A stretch of 64,000 bases of DNA from Bradyrhizobium embrapense. Its GTDB lineage: Bacteria > Pseudomonadota > Alphaproteobacteria > Rhizobiales > Xanthobacteraceae. Positions 1-8,694 of the stretch are shown here, piece by piece. Made by a program: the position numbers and the translations under genes. Below the pieces are notes generated by a model. The model saw nothing but the letters and a program-made list of their open reading frames with translations, did no database searches and was not told the origin of the DNA. The DNA lies in NCBI RefSeq assembly GCF_001189235.2, contig NZ_LFIP02000008.1, positions 240,897 to 304,896 of the forward strand. Reading direction: 5' to 3'. Positions within the stretch are counted from its first letter, which is position 1; the number at the start of each line of letters is the position of its first letter.

Positions 1-372
1 TTCTCGCTCGACGACGTCAGGAAGATGGATGTCGGCCTCACCGTGAAGGGCGCCGACGGCTTCGTGCTCGAGGGGCATTCTTCGATCAGCAAGATCAGCC
101 GCGACCCAACCGATCTGGTCGCCCAGACCATCGGGCCCGTGCATCAATATCCCGATGGATTTGCGCTGTTCCTGGGCACGATGTTTGCGCCGGTCAAGGA
201 CCGCGACGCCAAGGGCGAGGGGTTCACCCACAAGCGCGACGACATCGTCACCATCGACGCGCCGCAGCTCGGCAAGCTCGTCAACCGCATGCGGGGCAGC
301 GACGAATGCGAGCCATGGACCTTCGGCGTTGGCGCGTTGATGAAGAACCTGGCGCAGCGCAAGGTGCTGTGA
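1..372 (+). CDS. Fumarylacetoacetate hydrolase family protein, C-terminal part
   Basis: The reading frame is open from base 1, so the gene starts before the window and only about 123 C-terminal residues are seen. The segment carries the FAH-family C-terminal pattern: a Ser-rich strand, SRDPTDLV, HQYPDGFALFLGTMFAP, a GFTHKRDDIV loop and a closing WTFGVGALMKNL. FAH-fold enzymes hydrolyse or decarboxylate 2-oxo-4-ene diacids or 2-keto-3-deoxy sugar acids using a metal bound by acidic residues, which lie upstream of the visible part. The substrate cannot be told from this fragment. Confidence 0.8.
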   Translation, partial: FSLDDVRKMDVGLTVKGADGFVLEGHSSISKISRDPTDLVAQTIGPVHQYPDGFALFLGTMFAPVKDRDAKGEGFTHKRDDIVTIDAPQLGKLVNRMRGSDECEPWTFGVGALMKNLAQRKVL

Positions 373-663
373 CGTAGAAACGTCGCGCGCAGGGTGTGTT
401 GGACGGGCTCCGGCGCAACCCGTCCTGTCACGTGGCGATGCACGCCGCTCTGTGACGTGCTATACTTCGCTGCTGCCGCCCTCGTTGTCGAACATGTTCA
501 GAAACCTGGGCGGCAGATCAATCGCATGCCGCAACTTGTGCGCGCGCAGATGCGCGAAACTCGGAGCGACCGCTTGTCGCGCCGTTATGTGAACCAGTTC
601 ATCCTCGTTCGCGCCGATCCGTTTCAGCATATGGGCTCGACGCGAACAGAAGGAGTCGCGGAC
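373..663. other. Intergenic region without a convincing gene
   Basis: About 290 bases between the FAH-family stop and the small membrane ORF. It holds a short hairpin-forming pair (GACGGG near 399 with CCCGTC near 420) just downstream of the FAH gene, which could act as a weak terminator, and a TATACT hexamer at 461-466 that could be a -10 box for the microprotein. No good -35 box was seen. An open frame spanning 394-771 has no ribosome site at its start and is best explained by the small gene in its 3' end. Confidence 0.4.
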
Positions 664-771
664 ATGAGCGAGCAGCCATCAAACGGAATGCCCGATTGGC
701 TCACGACGGACATGCTGGTGATCGCCGTCGCACTGGTGATCATCGTGATGGGCATCTGGATCGCGCCGTAG
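664..771 (+). CDS. 35-residue single-pass membrane microprotein
   Basis: A strong ribosome site (AAGGAG, about 7 bases upstream) decides this ATG. The product begins MSEQPSNGMPDWLTTDM and then has one hydrophobic helix of about 16-18 residues (LVIAVALVIIVMGIWI) ending almost at the stop, so it would be a single-span inner-membrane protein with a short polar N-terminus. I do not recognise a family. The helix, the start signal and the isolated position support a real gene. Function is unknown; small proteins of this form often modulate a larger membrane partner, but none is adjacent. Confidence 0.55.
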   Translation: MSEQPSNGMPDWLTTDMLVIAVALVIIVMGIWIAP

Positions 772-800
772 CTGCGCGGCCTACGCGGCGATGCCGCGCC

Positions 801-2435
801 TTACAGGCCGATCATCCGGAAGATCATGCCTCCGATATTCGGGCCATGATGGTGGTGGCGCCGATGACGGCCTCGCGGAGGTTCGTCGTTGCCTGCGGCC
901 ATCGAGGTCCTGCCGCCGTCTTGCTCCGGGCCGACCGCGTCGAACGCGGCCTTCTGCTCGTCGCTGAGCGAGCCGTAGAAGGTGTCCAGCGCCGGACGCA
1001 CCGTGCCGATCGCCTGAAGCATCGTGTCGAGCCTGGCTCCGACCGCTGCAAGGCGTGCCGGTGGCGTGCGCGCGTCGGTGGGCGGACAGGACGATTTCAA
1101 GATGTCCTCGGCTTTTGTCGCCGCGTCGCGCAGGGCATCAAGGCTCGCCCGCTGCGCGTCTGTTGGCTTGACGTCGCGTTCGATGACGTCACCGGGCCAC
1201 GAGATGGCAGAAGGCTGCGCCGTGTTGCAGGTGGCGTTGTCCGACGTCGCCTCACGCTGGCCGCGGTGCTGATCGGCCACCAGCGCGGTCACCTTGGCTT
1301 TCTGGTCGTCGCTGAGCAGCCCGTAAAACTTCTCCAGCGCCGGCTGCAGAATGCCGACCGCGTCGCGCATCGCCTGAAGCCGCTGCTGCATCGCGGCGAG
1401 GCGGCTCGGTGCGGTCAGCGGCACGTCCTTGGGACACGAATTGAGGATGGTCGCGGACGCCTTCTGCGAAGCGTTGGCGAGGTCGTCGAGCGCGGCGCTC
1501 TGCTCCGCGTTGGGTTGAATGGCGCTGCGGAATTGCTCGATCGGGAAGCCCGCGATATCGCCTCTGTCGCTGCCGCACATGTCGGCAAGGGTGGTGGCTT
1601 GCGCGCGTGCGCTGGACCGGCCTGTTGTCGGCGGACCGGCGCGGCCGGGCAGGTAGTCGGCATAGCCGCTCAGGGCATCGTAGTCATAGGGACCGAACAG
1701 ACCGGTGTAGAGGTCGCCATAGCCGTAATCCCAGAAGTACGGGTCATAGCCCCAGCCCCACCAGGTGTAGTCATAGAGATCGTAATAGGCATACGGCCAG
1801 AACACCGGGCCGACCCAGCCATAGCCGCCATGCGGATGGCGCCACCACCCGCCGTTTTGATGGCCCCAGGCTTGATGGCCCCAGGCAGCGCCGGCGGCGG
1901 CGGTCGTGATCGCGGCGCGCGTCATCGGGTTGCGCAGGCCGCCGGGTCTGCCCATCGCGGTTCTGATCTGGCGTGAGCCCAGCGAGCGTCCGACGACGTT
2001 CGCATTGTGCCGCATCGCGGCGGGTGAGGCGGCATGCCGGCCGGCGGCTATGCCCGGCGCGCTGCGTGCGGCGCGAGCGGCAGGACGGAATTGAGGGTGG
2101 TGCGCGCCGGCGCCGCTGAACCTCGTCCCGGCTCTTGCTGCGGGACGAATGGTGTGAAAGCCGCCGCCGCGCGGAGCGCTGGCGTGAAAGCCGCCGCCAT
2201 GAAACCCGCCGCCGCCACCGCGAAATCCTCCGCCGCCGTGGAAACCGCCGCCACCATGAAATCCACCGCCGCCCCCATGGAAGCCGCCACCGCCATGACC
2301 TCCCCCTCCGCCACCATGGCCTCCGCCGCCGCGCGCGGCATCGGCACGACCTGCGAACAGCGCTGTCGATGCCGCCACTGCGATGATCGCGGCGAACGCC
2401 AACACGGCGTATTTGCTGCGGGCGCCCGTCAGCAT
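801..2435 (-). CDS. Secreted Gly/His-rich protein with two LTXXQ (Spy/CpxP-like) repeats
   Basis: Start chosen at the ATG preceded by AAGGGTG about 7 bases upstream; in-frame ATGs further upstream lack such a site. The 544-residue product has a signal peptide (about residues 1-33, ending FAGRADA), a long Gly/His/Phe-rich low-complexity stretch of GGGGFHGGG-like units (about 34-100), a Trp/Tyr/Asp-rich segment (about 200-270), then two homologous helical modules (about 286-395 and 403-510). Each module starts with a Cys, holds a second Cys, and ends in an LTXXQ-like LSDDQK or LSDEQK motif. The C-terminus is basic and His-rich (HRRHHHHG). LTXXQ modules belong to the Spy/CpxP family of periplasmic chaperones and stress sensors. 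The Gly/His domain might bind metal or surfaces. The role is inferred, not shown. Confidence 0.75.
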   Translation of the reverse strand: MLTGARSKYAVLAFAAIIAVAASTALFAGRADAARGGGGHGGGGGGHGGGGFHGGGGGFHGGGGFHGGGGFRGGGGGFHGGGFHASAPRGGGFHTIRPAARAGTRFSGAGAHHPQFRPAARAARSAPGIAAGRHAASPAAMRHNANVVGRSLGSRQIRTAMGRPGGLRNPMTRAAITTAAAGAAWGHQAWGHQNGGWWRHPHGGYGWVGPVFWPYAYYDLYDYTWWGWGYDPYFWDYGYGDLYTGLFGPYDYDALSGYADYLPGRAGPPTTGRSSARAQATTLADMCGSDRGDIAGFPIEQFRSAIQPNAEQSAALDDLANASQKASATILNSCPKDVPLTAPSRLAAMQQRLQAMRDAVGILQPALEKFYGLLSDDQKAKVTALVADQHRGQREATSDNATCNTAQPSAISWPGDVIERDVKPTDAQRASLDALRDAATKAEDILKSSCPPTDARTPPARLAAVGARLDTMLQAIGTVRPALDTFYGSLSDEQKAAFDAVGPEQDGGRTSMAAGNDEPPRGRHRRHHHHGPNIGGMIFRMIGL

Positions 2436-2559
2436 GGGTTTCACCCTTCGAACAGTGATGCCTGATGTCAACATCGCACGCCGCCGCCGGGTTCCAGCGG
2501 CGATGCGGATATTTGCCGGATCGCCCTGGTGCCTATTGAACCGCGAACCATTCACCGCC

Positions 2560-2679
2560 GTCGTCCTGGCGTAAGCCAGGACCGATTACCCCAAATGGCA
2601 ATCGTTGTGCGACACCGGGGCCACGATCCCGTTCATCACCGAATGCGATGGTTATGGGCCTGGCTTTCGCCAGGACGAC
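2560..2679. repeat. Intergenic inverted repeat, GTCGTCCTGGC family
   Basis: GTCGTCCTGGCGTAAGCCAG at the left and its inverted counterpart GGCTTTCGCCAGGACGAC at the right enclose about 85 bases between the convergent ends of no gene (both neighbours are on the minus strand). Each arm also folds on itself (CCTGGC/GCCAGG). The arrangement matches the non-coding palindromic repeats scattered elsewhere in the window. Confidence 0.6.
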
Positions 2680-2712
2680 ACTGTGGTGTAGCTGCAGTTC
2701 GATTCACCAACC

Positions 2713-3174
2713 CTACACCGGCAGCGCCGTCGAATACTTCACCTGGCTCAGCGCAAAGCTCGACTCGATCGAGGCGATGCCGTCGAGCCGGGTCAGCTTG
2801 TTCTTCAGGAACGCTTCGTAGGAGGAGAGGTCGGCGGCGACGACGCGCAGCAGATAGTCACGGTTGCCGGTCATCAGATAGCATTCGAGCACCTCGTCCC
2901 ATTTCGAGATCGCGCGCGCGAAGCGGTTGAGGTCCTCCTCCTTCTGCCGCGCCAGCTTGATCGAGATGAAGACCGAGACATGCAGCCCGATCGACTTCTG
3001 GTCGACGGTTGCGATGTAGCGGGAGATCACGCCGCGCTCCTCGAGCAGCTTGACCCGGCGGTGGCAGGGCGACACCGACAATCCGACCTTGTCGGCGAGG
3101 TCCTGCATGGTCATGCGGCTGTCGGTTTGAAGCAGACTCAGGATCTTGCGGTCGATGGCATCGAGGGCAGGCAT
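2713..3174 (-). CDS. Lrp/AsnC family transcriptional regulator
   Basis: 153 residues, the normal length for the family. The N-terminal winged helix-turn-helix (about residues 3-60: LDAIDRKILSLLQTDSRMTMQDLADKVG is split here as AIDRKILSLLQ followed by SPCHRRVKLLEERGVI) is followed by an effector-binding RAM/AsnC_trans_reg domain (about 65-145, with DYLLRVVAAD). The start at MPALDAIDRK is the usual one for this family and lies just beyond a palindrome in the divergent promoter. Lrp-type proteins respond to amino acids or 2-oxo acids. Divergent placement next to the E1/transketolase-like gene resembles the mdeR-mdeB arrangement of Pseudomonas methionine catabolism, so it probably controls that gene and itself. 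Confidence 0.9.
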   Translation of the reverse strand: MPALDAIDRKILSLLQTDSRMTMQDLADKVGLSVSPCHRRVKLLEERGVISRYIATVDQKSIGLHVSVFISIKLARQKEEDLNRFARAISKWDEVLECYLMTGNRDYLLRVVAADLSSYEAFLKNKLTRLDGIASIESSFALSQVKYSTALPV

Positions 3175-3205
3175 TGGGATGAACTCGTAGGTTAAGGCCG
3201 GATCG

Positions 3206-3220
3206 TGGGAATTTATCCCA
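3206..3220. promoter_or_regulatory. 15-bp perfect palindrome, probable Lrp-type operator
   Basis: TGGGAATTTATCCCA has five-base perfect arms around an AT-only centre. It sits in the 142-base divergent interval, 32 bases upstream of the lrp start and about 97 bases upstream of the E1-like gene. Length and AT-rich centre match the 15-bp Lrp-family operator form. Assignment to the adjacent regulator is inference from position. Confidence 0.6.
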
Positions 3221-3316
3221 ATTTTTCCTCTGCTGTCGCGTGGAATTGAGATTTTCGGCGGCTGCCGCGGCAGTAACATCGGAGATATCGCCCGGACGAT
3301 TGCCAGGAACACTGAC

Positions 3317-5683
3317 ATGGGTATTGCGCCTGAACGCCTCGACATGCTGTCCGCTTTGGCCCGCAAGGTGCTGTGGCTGTCGTCGTGGACCATCCACCAC
3401 GCCAACCATGTGCGGCCCTCGACCGACGGGCTGAAGGTCGGCGGTCACCAGGCCTCGTCGGCGTCGCTCGCCAACATCATGTCGGCGCTGTATTTCTCGG
3501 TGCTCCGCCCGCAGGACCGCGTCGCGGTGAAGCCGCATGCGAGCCCGGTGTTCCACGCGATCCAGTATCTGTTCGGCCACCAGACCCGCGACAAGCTGGA
3601 GAATTTCCGCGGCTACAAGGGCGCGCAGTCCTATCCGTCGCGCACCAAGGATGTCGACGATGTCGACTTCTCCACCGGCTCGGTCGGGCTCGGCGTGGCG
3701 CAGACGCTGTTCGCTTCGCTGGTGCAGGACTACGTCAAGGCGCATGGCTGGATGGGCGACCGGCCCGAGGGCCGCATGATCGCACTGGTCGGCGACGCCG
3801 AGATGGACGAGGGCAACATCTTCGAGGCGCTGCTGGAGGGCTGGAAGCATGGCCTGCGCAACACCTGGTGGGTGGTCGACTACAACAGGCAGTCGCTGGA
3901 CGCCGTGGTGCGCGAGGGGCTGTGGGCCAAGTTCGAGACCATGTTCCGCAATTTCGGCTGGGACGTGGTGATCGTGAAATACGGCAAGCTGATGCTGGAG
4001 GCGTTCGCCGAGCCCGGCGGCGAAGCGCTCAAGCGCTGGATCGACAACTGCCCGAACCAGATGTACGCGGCGCTCTGCTTCCAGGGCGGCGCGGCATTCC
4101 GCAAGCATCTGCGCGACGATATCGGCGACCAGGGCGACGTGTCGGCGCTGATCGAGCGCCGCAGTGACGACGAGTTGCTGGCGCTGATGTCGAACCTCGG
4201 CGGCCACGACATGGCGAGCATGATCGAGGCCTTCGAGGCGATCGACCATGACCGTCCCGTGTGTTTCATCGCCTACACCATCAAGGGCGTCGGCCTGCCG
4301 ATGCAGGGCCACAAGGACAATCACGCCGGCCTGATGACCGTGGCACAGATGGAGAAGTGGCGCACGGCGCAGAACATCCGCACCGGCCATGAGTGGGACA
4401 AGTTCGAGGGCCTGTCGCAGGAGCCCGCGCAGCTCGAGGCGTTCCTCGCCGCGGCACCATTCAACCGCGAAGGACGCCGCCGGCTCTCGGCGCCTCAAAT
4501 CGACGTGCCGGAGCGGCTGGCATTCAAAGCCTCCGCGCAGATGTCGACGCAGCAGGGCTTCGGCCTCGTGCTGCACGAGCTGGCGCGCGGCGAGACCGAG
4601 CTGGCGTCGCGCATCGTCACCGTTTCGCCCGACGTCACGGTGTCGACCAACCTCGGCGCCTGGGTCAACCGCCGCGGTCTGTTCGCGAAGGCGGAGAACC
4701 ATGACCTGTTCCGGCAGGAGAAGATCCCGTCCGCCTACACCTGGGAATACTCGCCTGACGGACAGCACCTCGAACTCGGCATCGCCGAGATGAACCTGTT
4801 CATCATGCTCTCTGCGCTCGGCCTGTCGCACCAGATCAACGGCGCACGGCTGCTGCCGGTCGGCACGCTGTATGATCCCTTCATCGAGCGCGGCCTCGAT
4901 GCGCTGAACTATGCCTGCTACCAGGATGCCCGCTTCATGGTGGCCGCGACTCCGTCAGGCATCTCGCTGGCGCCGGAAGGCGGCGCGCATCAGTCGATCA
5001 AGACGCCCTTGATCGGGATCGGACAGGACGGGCTCGCCTCGTTCGATCCGGCCTTCGTCGATGAACTTGCCGTGATCATGGGCTGGGGCTTTGGCCACAT
5101 GCAGCGCGAGGGCGCCGAAGGTGGTTCGGTTTACTTGCGACTCTCGACGAGAACGCTGGAGCAGCCGCAACGGATCATGACACCGGACCTGCAGCGCGAC
5201 ATCACCGATGGCGCCTACTGGATGCGCAGACCGGGCCCGAACTGCGACATCGTCGTTGCGTATACCGGCACCGTCGCGCCGGAGGCGATCGAGGCGGTCG
5301 GCCTGATTGGCGAGAGCCACCGCGATGTCGGTCTCCTGGCGGTCACCTCTGCCGATCGGCTCTATGCGGGGTGGTCCGCCGCACGGAATTTGCGCCGCGA
5401 CCGCCGCGGCACGCAGCATTTGAGTCATATCGAGCGCATGCTGGCGCCGCTCGGCCGCGACTGCGGCATCGTGACCGTGATCGACGGCCATCCGGCCTCG
5501 CTCGGCTGGCTCGGCAGCGTGCGCGGCCACCGCCTCGAGGCGCTCGGTGTCGAGCATTTCGGCCAGACCGGCACGATCGGCGACCTCTACCGGCACTACG
5601 GCATCGACGCCAACGCCATCATCGACGCGGCGGAAAGCGTGTCGGTCGGCGCTCCGGTGCGGCATCGCAAGATGGCGGTGTGA
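3317..5683 (+). CDS. TPP-dependent pyruvate-dehydrogenase-E1/transketolase-like protein (MdeB-like)
   Basis: 788 residues. The N-terminal TPP domain contains the cofactor motif GDAEMDEGN (about 159-167) running to VVDYN (about 186-190). A pyrimidine-binding transketolase domain follows (about 400-590) and a C-terminal swivel domain. It resembles homodimeric AceE-type E1 proteins but is shorter than the roughly 890 residues of AceE, and no E2 or lipoamide dehydrogenase gene is nearby. Pseudomonas MdeB, proposed to act on 2-oxobutyrate, is the closest functional model. The divergent Lrp gene and a downstream aldehyde dehydrogenase fit amino-acid or 2-oxo-acid degradation. The start is supported by AGGAAC 7 bases upstream. 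Substrate is not established; genes of this type are often annotated simply as transketolase. Confidence 0.8.
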   Translation: MGIAPERLDMLSALARKVLWLSSWTIHHANHVRPSTDGLKVGGHQASSASLANIMSALYFSVLRPQDRVAVKPHASPVFHAIQYLFGHQTRDKLENFRGYKGAQSYPSRTKDVDDVDFSTGSVGLGVAQTLFASLVQDYVKAHGWMGDRPEGRMIALVGDAEMDEGNIFEALLEGWKHGLRNTWWVVDYNRQSLDAVVREGLWAKFETMFRNFGWDVVIVKYGKLMLEAFAEPGGEALKRWIDNCPNQMYAALCFQGGAAFRKHLRDDIGDQGDVSALIERRSDDELLALMSNLGGHDMASMIEAFEAIDHDRPVCFIAYTIKGVGLPMQGHKDNHAGLMTVAQMEKWRTAQNIRTGHEWDKFEGLSQEPAQLEAFLAAAPFNREGRRRLSAPQIDVPERLAFKASAQMSTQQGFGLVLHELARGETELASRIVTVSPDVTVSTNLGAWVNRRGLFAKAENHDLFRQEKIPSAYTWEYSPDGQHLELGIAEMNLFIMLSALGLSHQINGARLLPVGTLYDPFIERGLDALNYACYQDARFMVAATPSGISLAPEGGAHQSIKTPLIGIGQDGLASFDPAFVDELAVIMGWGFGHMQREGAEGGSVYLRLSTRTLEQPQRIMTPDLQRDITDGAYWMRRPGPNCDIVVAYTGTVAPEAIEAVGLIGESHRDVGLLAVTSADRLYAGWSAARNLRRDRRGTQHLSHIERMLAPLGRDCGIVTVIDGHPASLGWLGSVRGHRLEALGVEHFGQTGTIGDLYRHYGIDANAIIDAAESVSVGAPVRHRKMAV

Positions 5684-5700
5684 GCCATCATTCTGCCCTC

Positions 5701-5803
5701 GTCATTCCGGGGCATGCGAAGCATGAGCCCGGAATCCATCGGGCTGCGGAGTTGGTGGAGGAATGGATTCCGGGCTCGCGACTACGTCGCGCCCCGGAAT
5801 GAC
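5701..5803. repeat. Intergenic palindromic repeat, GTCATTCCGGGGC family
   Basis: Left arm GTCATTCCGGGGC and right arm GCCCCGGAATGAC are perfect inverted complements, with inner arms (CCGGAATCCAT and ATGGATTCCGG) also complementary, giving a long hairpin. A shorter member of the same family lies at 22008-22045. It sits between two co-oriented genes, where it may end or stabilise transcripts. Confidence 0.75.
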
Positions 5804-5970
5804 GGTTGGAGCAAGCCTTGCCACGCCAGCGGCAGCGACATTATATGCCGTTCGCGTGCACGAGCCGCGCCCCGCATATGGCGGGTTCAATTCGCCCTGC
5901 TTTCGTGCAAGGATGCCTGCCGAACGCTTTCCGTTCCCCTTATCCATACGCCCCCTACAAGAGGTTTCCG

Positions 5971-7404
5971 ATGGTCAATCGCATGCAATTCTACATCGAC
6001 GGCGCCTGGGTCGATCCCGTCGTCAAAGGCAAGTCCACCCCCGTCGTCAATCCGGCGACCGAAGAAGCGATGTATGAGATTGCGCTCGGCTCCAAGGCCG
6101 ATGTCGACAAGGCAGTCGCCGCCGCCAAGCGCGCCTTCGAGACCTATTCCCAGACCAGCCGCGAGGAACGCGTCGCGCTGCTCACCAAGATCGTCGAGGT
6201 CTACAAGGGCCGCATGAAGGAGATCGGCGCCGCCGTCTCCGACGAGATGGGCGCGCCGCTACCGATGGCCGAGAAGCTGCAGGCCGGCGCCGGCCTCGGT
6301 CACCTCATGAACACCCTCGAAGTGCTCAAGAAGTACGAGTTCGAGGAGACCATGGGCACCGCCGTGATCGTGCGCGAGCCGGTCGGCGTCGTCGGCATGA
6401 TCACCCCCTGGAACTGGCCGCTCAACCAGATCGCCTGCAAGGTCGCGCCCGCGCTCGCCGCCGGCTGCACCATGATCCTGAAGCCGTCGGAGTTCACCCC
6501 GACCTCGGCGCTGATCTTCGCGGAAATCCTCCACGAAGCCGGCGTGCCGAAGGGCGTGTTCAACCTGATCAACGGCCTCGGCCCGGAGGTGGGTGCGGCG
6601 ATGAGCGAGCACCCGGACATCGACATGATCTCGTTCACCGGCTCGACCCGTGCCGGCGTCGACGTCGCCAAGCGTGCGGCGCCGACCGTGAAGCGCGTCA
6701 GCCAGGAGCTCGGCGGCAAGTCGCCGAACGTGATCCTCGAAGGTGCCGACCTGACCAAGGCGGTGACCGGCGGCGTGATGCACATGTTCAACAACTCGGG
6801 CCAGTCCTGCAACGCGCCGTCGCGCATGATCGTGCCGCTCTCCAAGATGAAGGAAGTGGCCGCGATCGCGAAGGGCGTCGCCGACAAGACCAAGGCCGGC
6901 GATCCGCGCGCTGACGGCACCACGATCGGTCCTGTGGTCAACCGGGGCCAGTGGGACAAGATCCAGGCGCTGATCCAGAAGGGCATCGACGAGGGCGCAA
7001 CGCTGGTCGCCGGTGGCCCGGGCCTGCCCGAGGGCGTCAATAAGGGCTTCTATGTCCGTCCGACCATCTTCGCCGACGTCACCAACGACATGACGATCGC
7101 CCGCGAGGAAATCTTCGGACCGGTGCTCACCATCATCGGCGCCAAGGACGAGGCCGAGGCGGTGAAGATCGCCAACGACACGCCCTATGGTCTCGCCGGT
7201 TACGTGTCGGCCGACACCGTGGAAACCGCGCGCCGCGTCGGCCGCCAGATCCGCGCCGGCAATATCAACCTGCAGGGCGTGCCGAACGAGCGCACCGCGC
7301 CGTTCGGCGGTTACAAGCAGTCCGGCAACGGCCGCGAGTGGGGCCGTTACGGTCTGGAAGAATATCTCGAGGCCAAGGCCGTCGCCGGCTACAACGCCGC
7401 GTAA
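5971..7404 (+). CDS. NAD(P)-dependent aldehyde dehydrogenase
   Basis: 477 residues from the ATG preceded by AGAGG; open codons continue upstream to about 5806 but without a start signal. It is a full-length ALDH-superfamily enzyme: PWNWPLNQ cofactor segment (about 146-153), ELGGKS with general-base Glu246, catalytic Cys280 in NNSGQSC, and the C-terminal EIFGPVL and PFGGYKQSG motifs. It oxidises an aldehyde to an acid in the cytoplasm. The same strand and proximity to the E1-like gene suggest a shared pathway, although a 287-base gap with a repeat separates them. Confidence 0.9.
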   Translation: MVNRMQFYIDGAWVDPVVKGKSTPVVNPATEEAMYEIALGSKADVDKAVAAAKRAFETYSQTSREERVALLTKIVEVYKGRMKEIGAAVSDEMGAPLPMAEKLQAGAGLGHLMNTLEVLKKYEFEETMGTAVIVREPVGVVGMITPWNWPLNQIACKVAPALAAGCTMILKPSEFTPTSALIFAEILHEAGVPKGVFNLINGLGPEVGAAMSEHPDIDMISFTGSTRAGVDVAKRAAPTVKRVSQELGGKSPNVILEGADLTKAVTGGVMHMFNNSGQSCNAPSRMIVPLSKMKEVAAIAKGVADKTKAGDPRADGTTIGPVVNRGQWDKIQALIQKGIDEGATLVAGGPGLPEGVNKGFYVRPTIFADVTNDMTIAREEIFGPVLTIIGAKDEAEAVKIANDTPYGLAGYVSADTVETARRVGRQIRAGNINLQGVPNERTAPFGGYKQSGNGREWGRYGLEEYLEAKAVAGYNAA

Positions 7405-7527
7405 GCTCGATCCACGAGAGACACGATTTCCGGCGCCGGGGCAGGCAACTGCTCCGGCGTCAGACGTTTTGGAGACGCAAGATCTTGAAAGTGCGAATCT
7501 TGCGAAGATGAAGATTGTAGTTTCGCC

Positions 7528-7611
7528 GTCATTGCGAGCGAAGCGAAGCAATCCATCTCTCCTCACGCGCGGACAGATGGATTGCTTCGTCGCTTCGCTC
7601 CTCGCAATGAC
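7528..7611. repeat. Intergenic palindromic repeat, GTCATTGCGAG family (copy 1)
   Basis: Arms GTCATTGCGAGCGAAGCGAA and an inverted copy ending in CTCGCAATGAC flank a short centre, with ATCCAT/ATGGAT also complementary. Related copies lie at 23926-24008 and 60335-60417, so this is a dispersed element. Here it separates convergent genes and may serve as a bidirectional terminator. Confidence 0.8.
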
Positions 7612-7618
7612 GGCCGGG

Positions 7619-8581
7619 CTAACCTCCCGGCGCCCCCTGGGTGTTGACGTAGAGCGCATAGATCGACTGGCTCGCCGCCATGAACAGGCGGTTGCGCTTC
7701 AGTCCGCCGAAGCAGAGGTTGGCGCAGCGCTCCGGCAGCGCGATGCGGCCGATCATGACGCCATCAGGTGCGAACACCACGACGCCGTCGAGTTCGGGAT
7801 CGCCCATGCCCCAACCGCACCAGAGATTGCCGTCGATGTCGCAGCGCATGCCGTCGGGCGTGCCGCGGCCGGCATCGATGAACACGCGCTTGTTGGAGAT
7901 TGTTTTGCCGTCGGCGGAGACGTCATAGGCGAGGATCTTGCGGTTCGGCTCGCCGCGGGATTCCACGACGTAGAGGATCTCCTCGTCCGGCGAGAAGCAC
8001 AGCCCGTTCGGGCCGAGCACGCCTTCGGCGACGACGCTGGCCTTGCCGGTTGCGGGATCGAGCCGGTAGACGTTGGGCGCGATTTCCGGATCCGCCTTGT
8101 AGCCTTCGTAATTGCCGAGCAGGCCGAAGATCGGATCGGTGAACCAGATCGAACCGTCTGATTTCACCACGATGTCGTTCGGCGAGTTCAGCCGCTTGCC
8201 GCCGAAGGAATCGATCAGCACCGTGATCGATCCGTCATATTCGGTGCGCACCACGCGACGGCCGCCATGCTCGCAGGTGATCAGCCGGCCCTGGCGGTCG
8301 CGGGTGTTGCCGTTGGCGAAGTTCGACGGCTTGCGGAAGATGCTGACCGCACCGCTCTCTTCCTCCCATTTGAGGATGCGCTGGTTCGGGATGTCGCTGC
8401 ACAGCAGATAGCGCCCGTCGCCGAACCACACCGGACCTTCGGCCCAGCGCAGGCCGGTGGCGATGCGCTCGACGGCGGAAAGCTTCAGCCAGTATTTCTC
8501 GAAGCGCGGATCGAGCGCGTGGATCGCGGGATCGGGATAACAGGTCGCGGGACGCCAGCCGGCGGAATGAACATCGGACAT
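7619..8581 (-). CDS. SMP-30/gluconolactonase family lactonase
   Basis: 320 residues from MSDVHSAGW; codons continue upstream but the family N-terminus begins here. It is a six-bladed beta-propeller of the SMP-30/gluconolactonase/LRE group, with the signature segments GLRWAEGPVWF, NSPNDIVVKSDGSIWFTDP, GPNGLCFSPDE and TPDGMRCDIDGNLW holding the divalent metal ligands (Glu, Asn, Asp). Such enzymes open sugar-acid lactones. The divergent neighbour is uronate-dehydrogenase-like, whose product is an aldarolactone, so hydrolysis of that lactone is the natural guess. Confidence 0.85.
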   Translation of the reverse strand: MSDVHSAGWRPATCYPDPAIHALDPRFEKYWLKLSAVERIATGLRWAEGPVWFGDGRYLLCSDIPNQRILKWEEESGAVSIFRKPSNFANGNTRDRQGRLITCEHGGRRVVRTEYDGSITVLIDSFGGKRLNSPNDIVVKSDGSIWFTDPIFGLLGNYEGYKADPEIAPNVYRLDPATGKASVVAEGVLGPNGLCFSPDEEILYVVESRGEPNRKILAYDVSADGKTISNKRVFIDAGRGTPDGMRCDIDGNLWCGWGMGDPELDGVVVFAPDGVMIGRIALPERCANLCFGGLKRNRLFMAASQSIYALYVNTQGAPGG

Positions 8582-8694
8582 TTGCTGTTCTCGTTGTTGT
8601 GTATCGATGGTGTTTCCTTGAGCGCATGGTTTGCTATCATTGTCGGCCTGCGACCGCAATTCGGCTGCAGCAAACCGGAAAGACGAGGGACGGC

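Noticed and set aside
2858..4831. Long minus-strand frame opposite the E1-like gene and overlapping the Lrp gene
   Set aside because: No start signal and low-complexity composition; its end runs in another frame through the clear Lrp gene.
7528..7611. Repeats considered as CRISPR-like units
   Set aside because: Inverted arms, no regular direct repeat-spacer array and no cas gene; they are dispersed palindromes.
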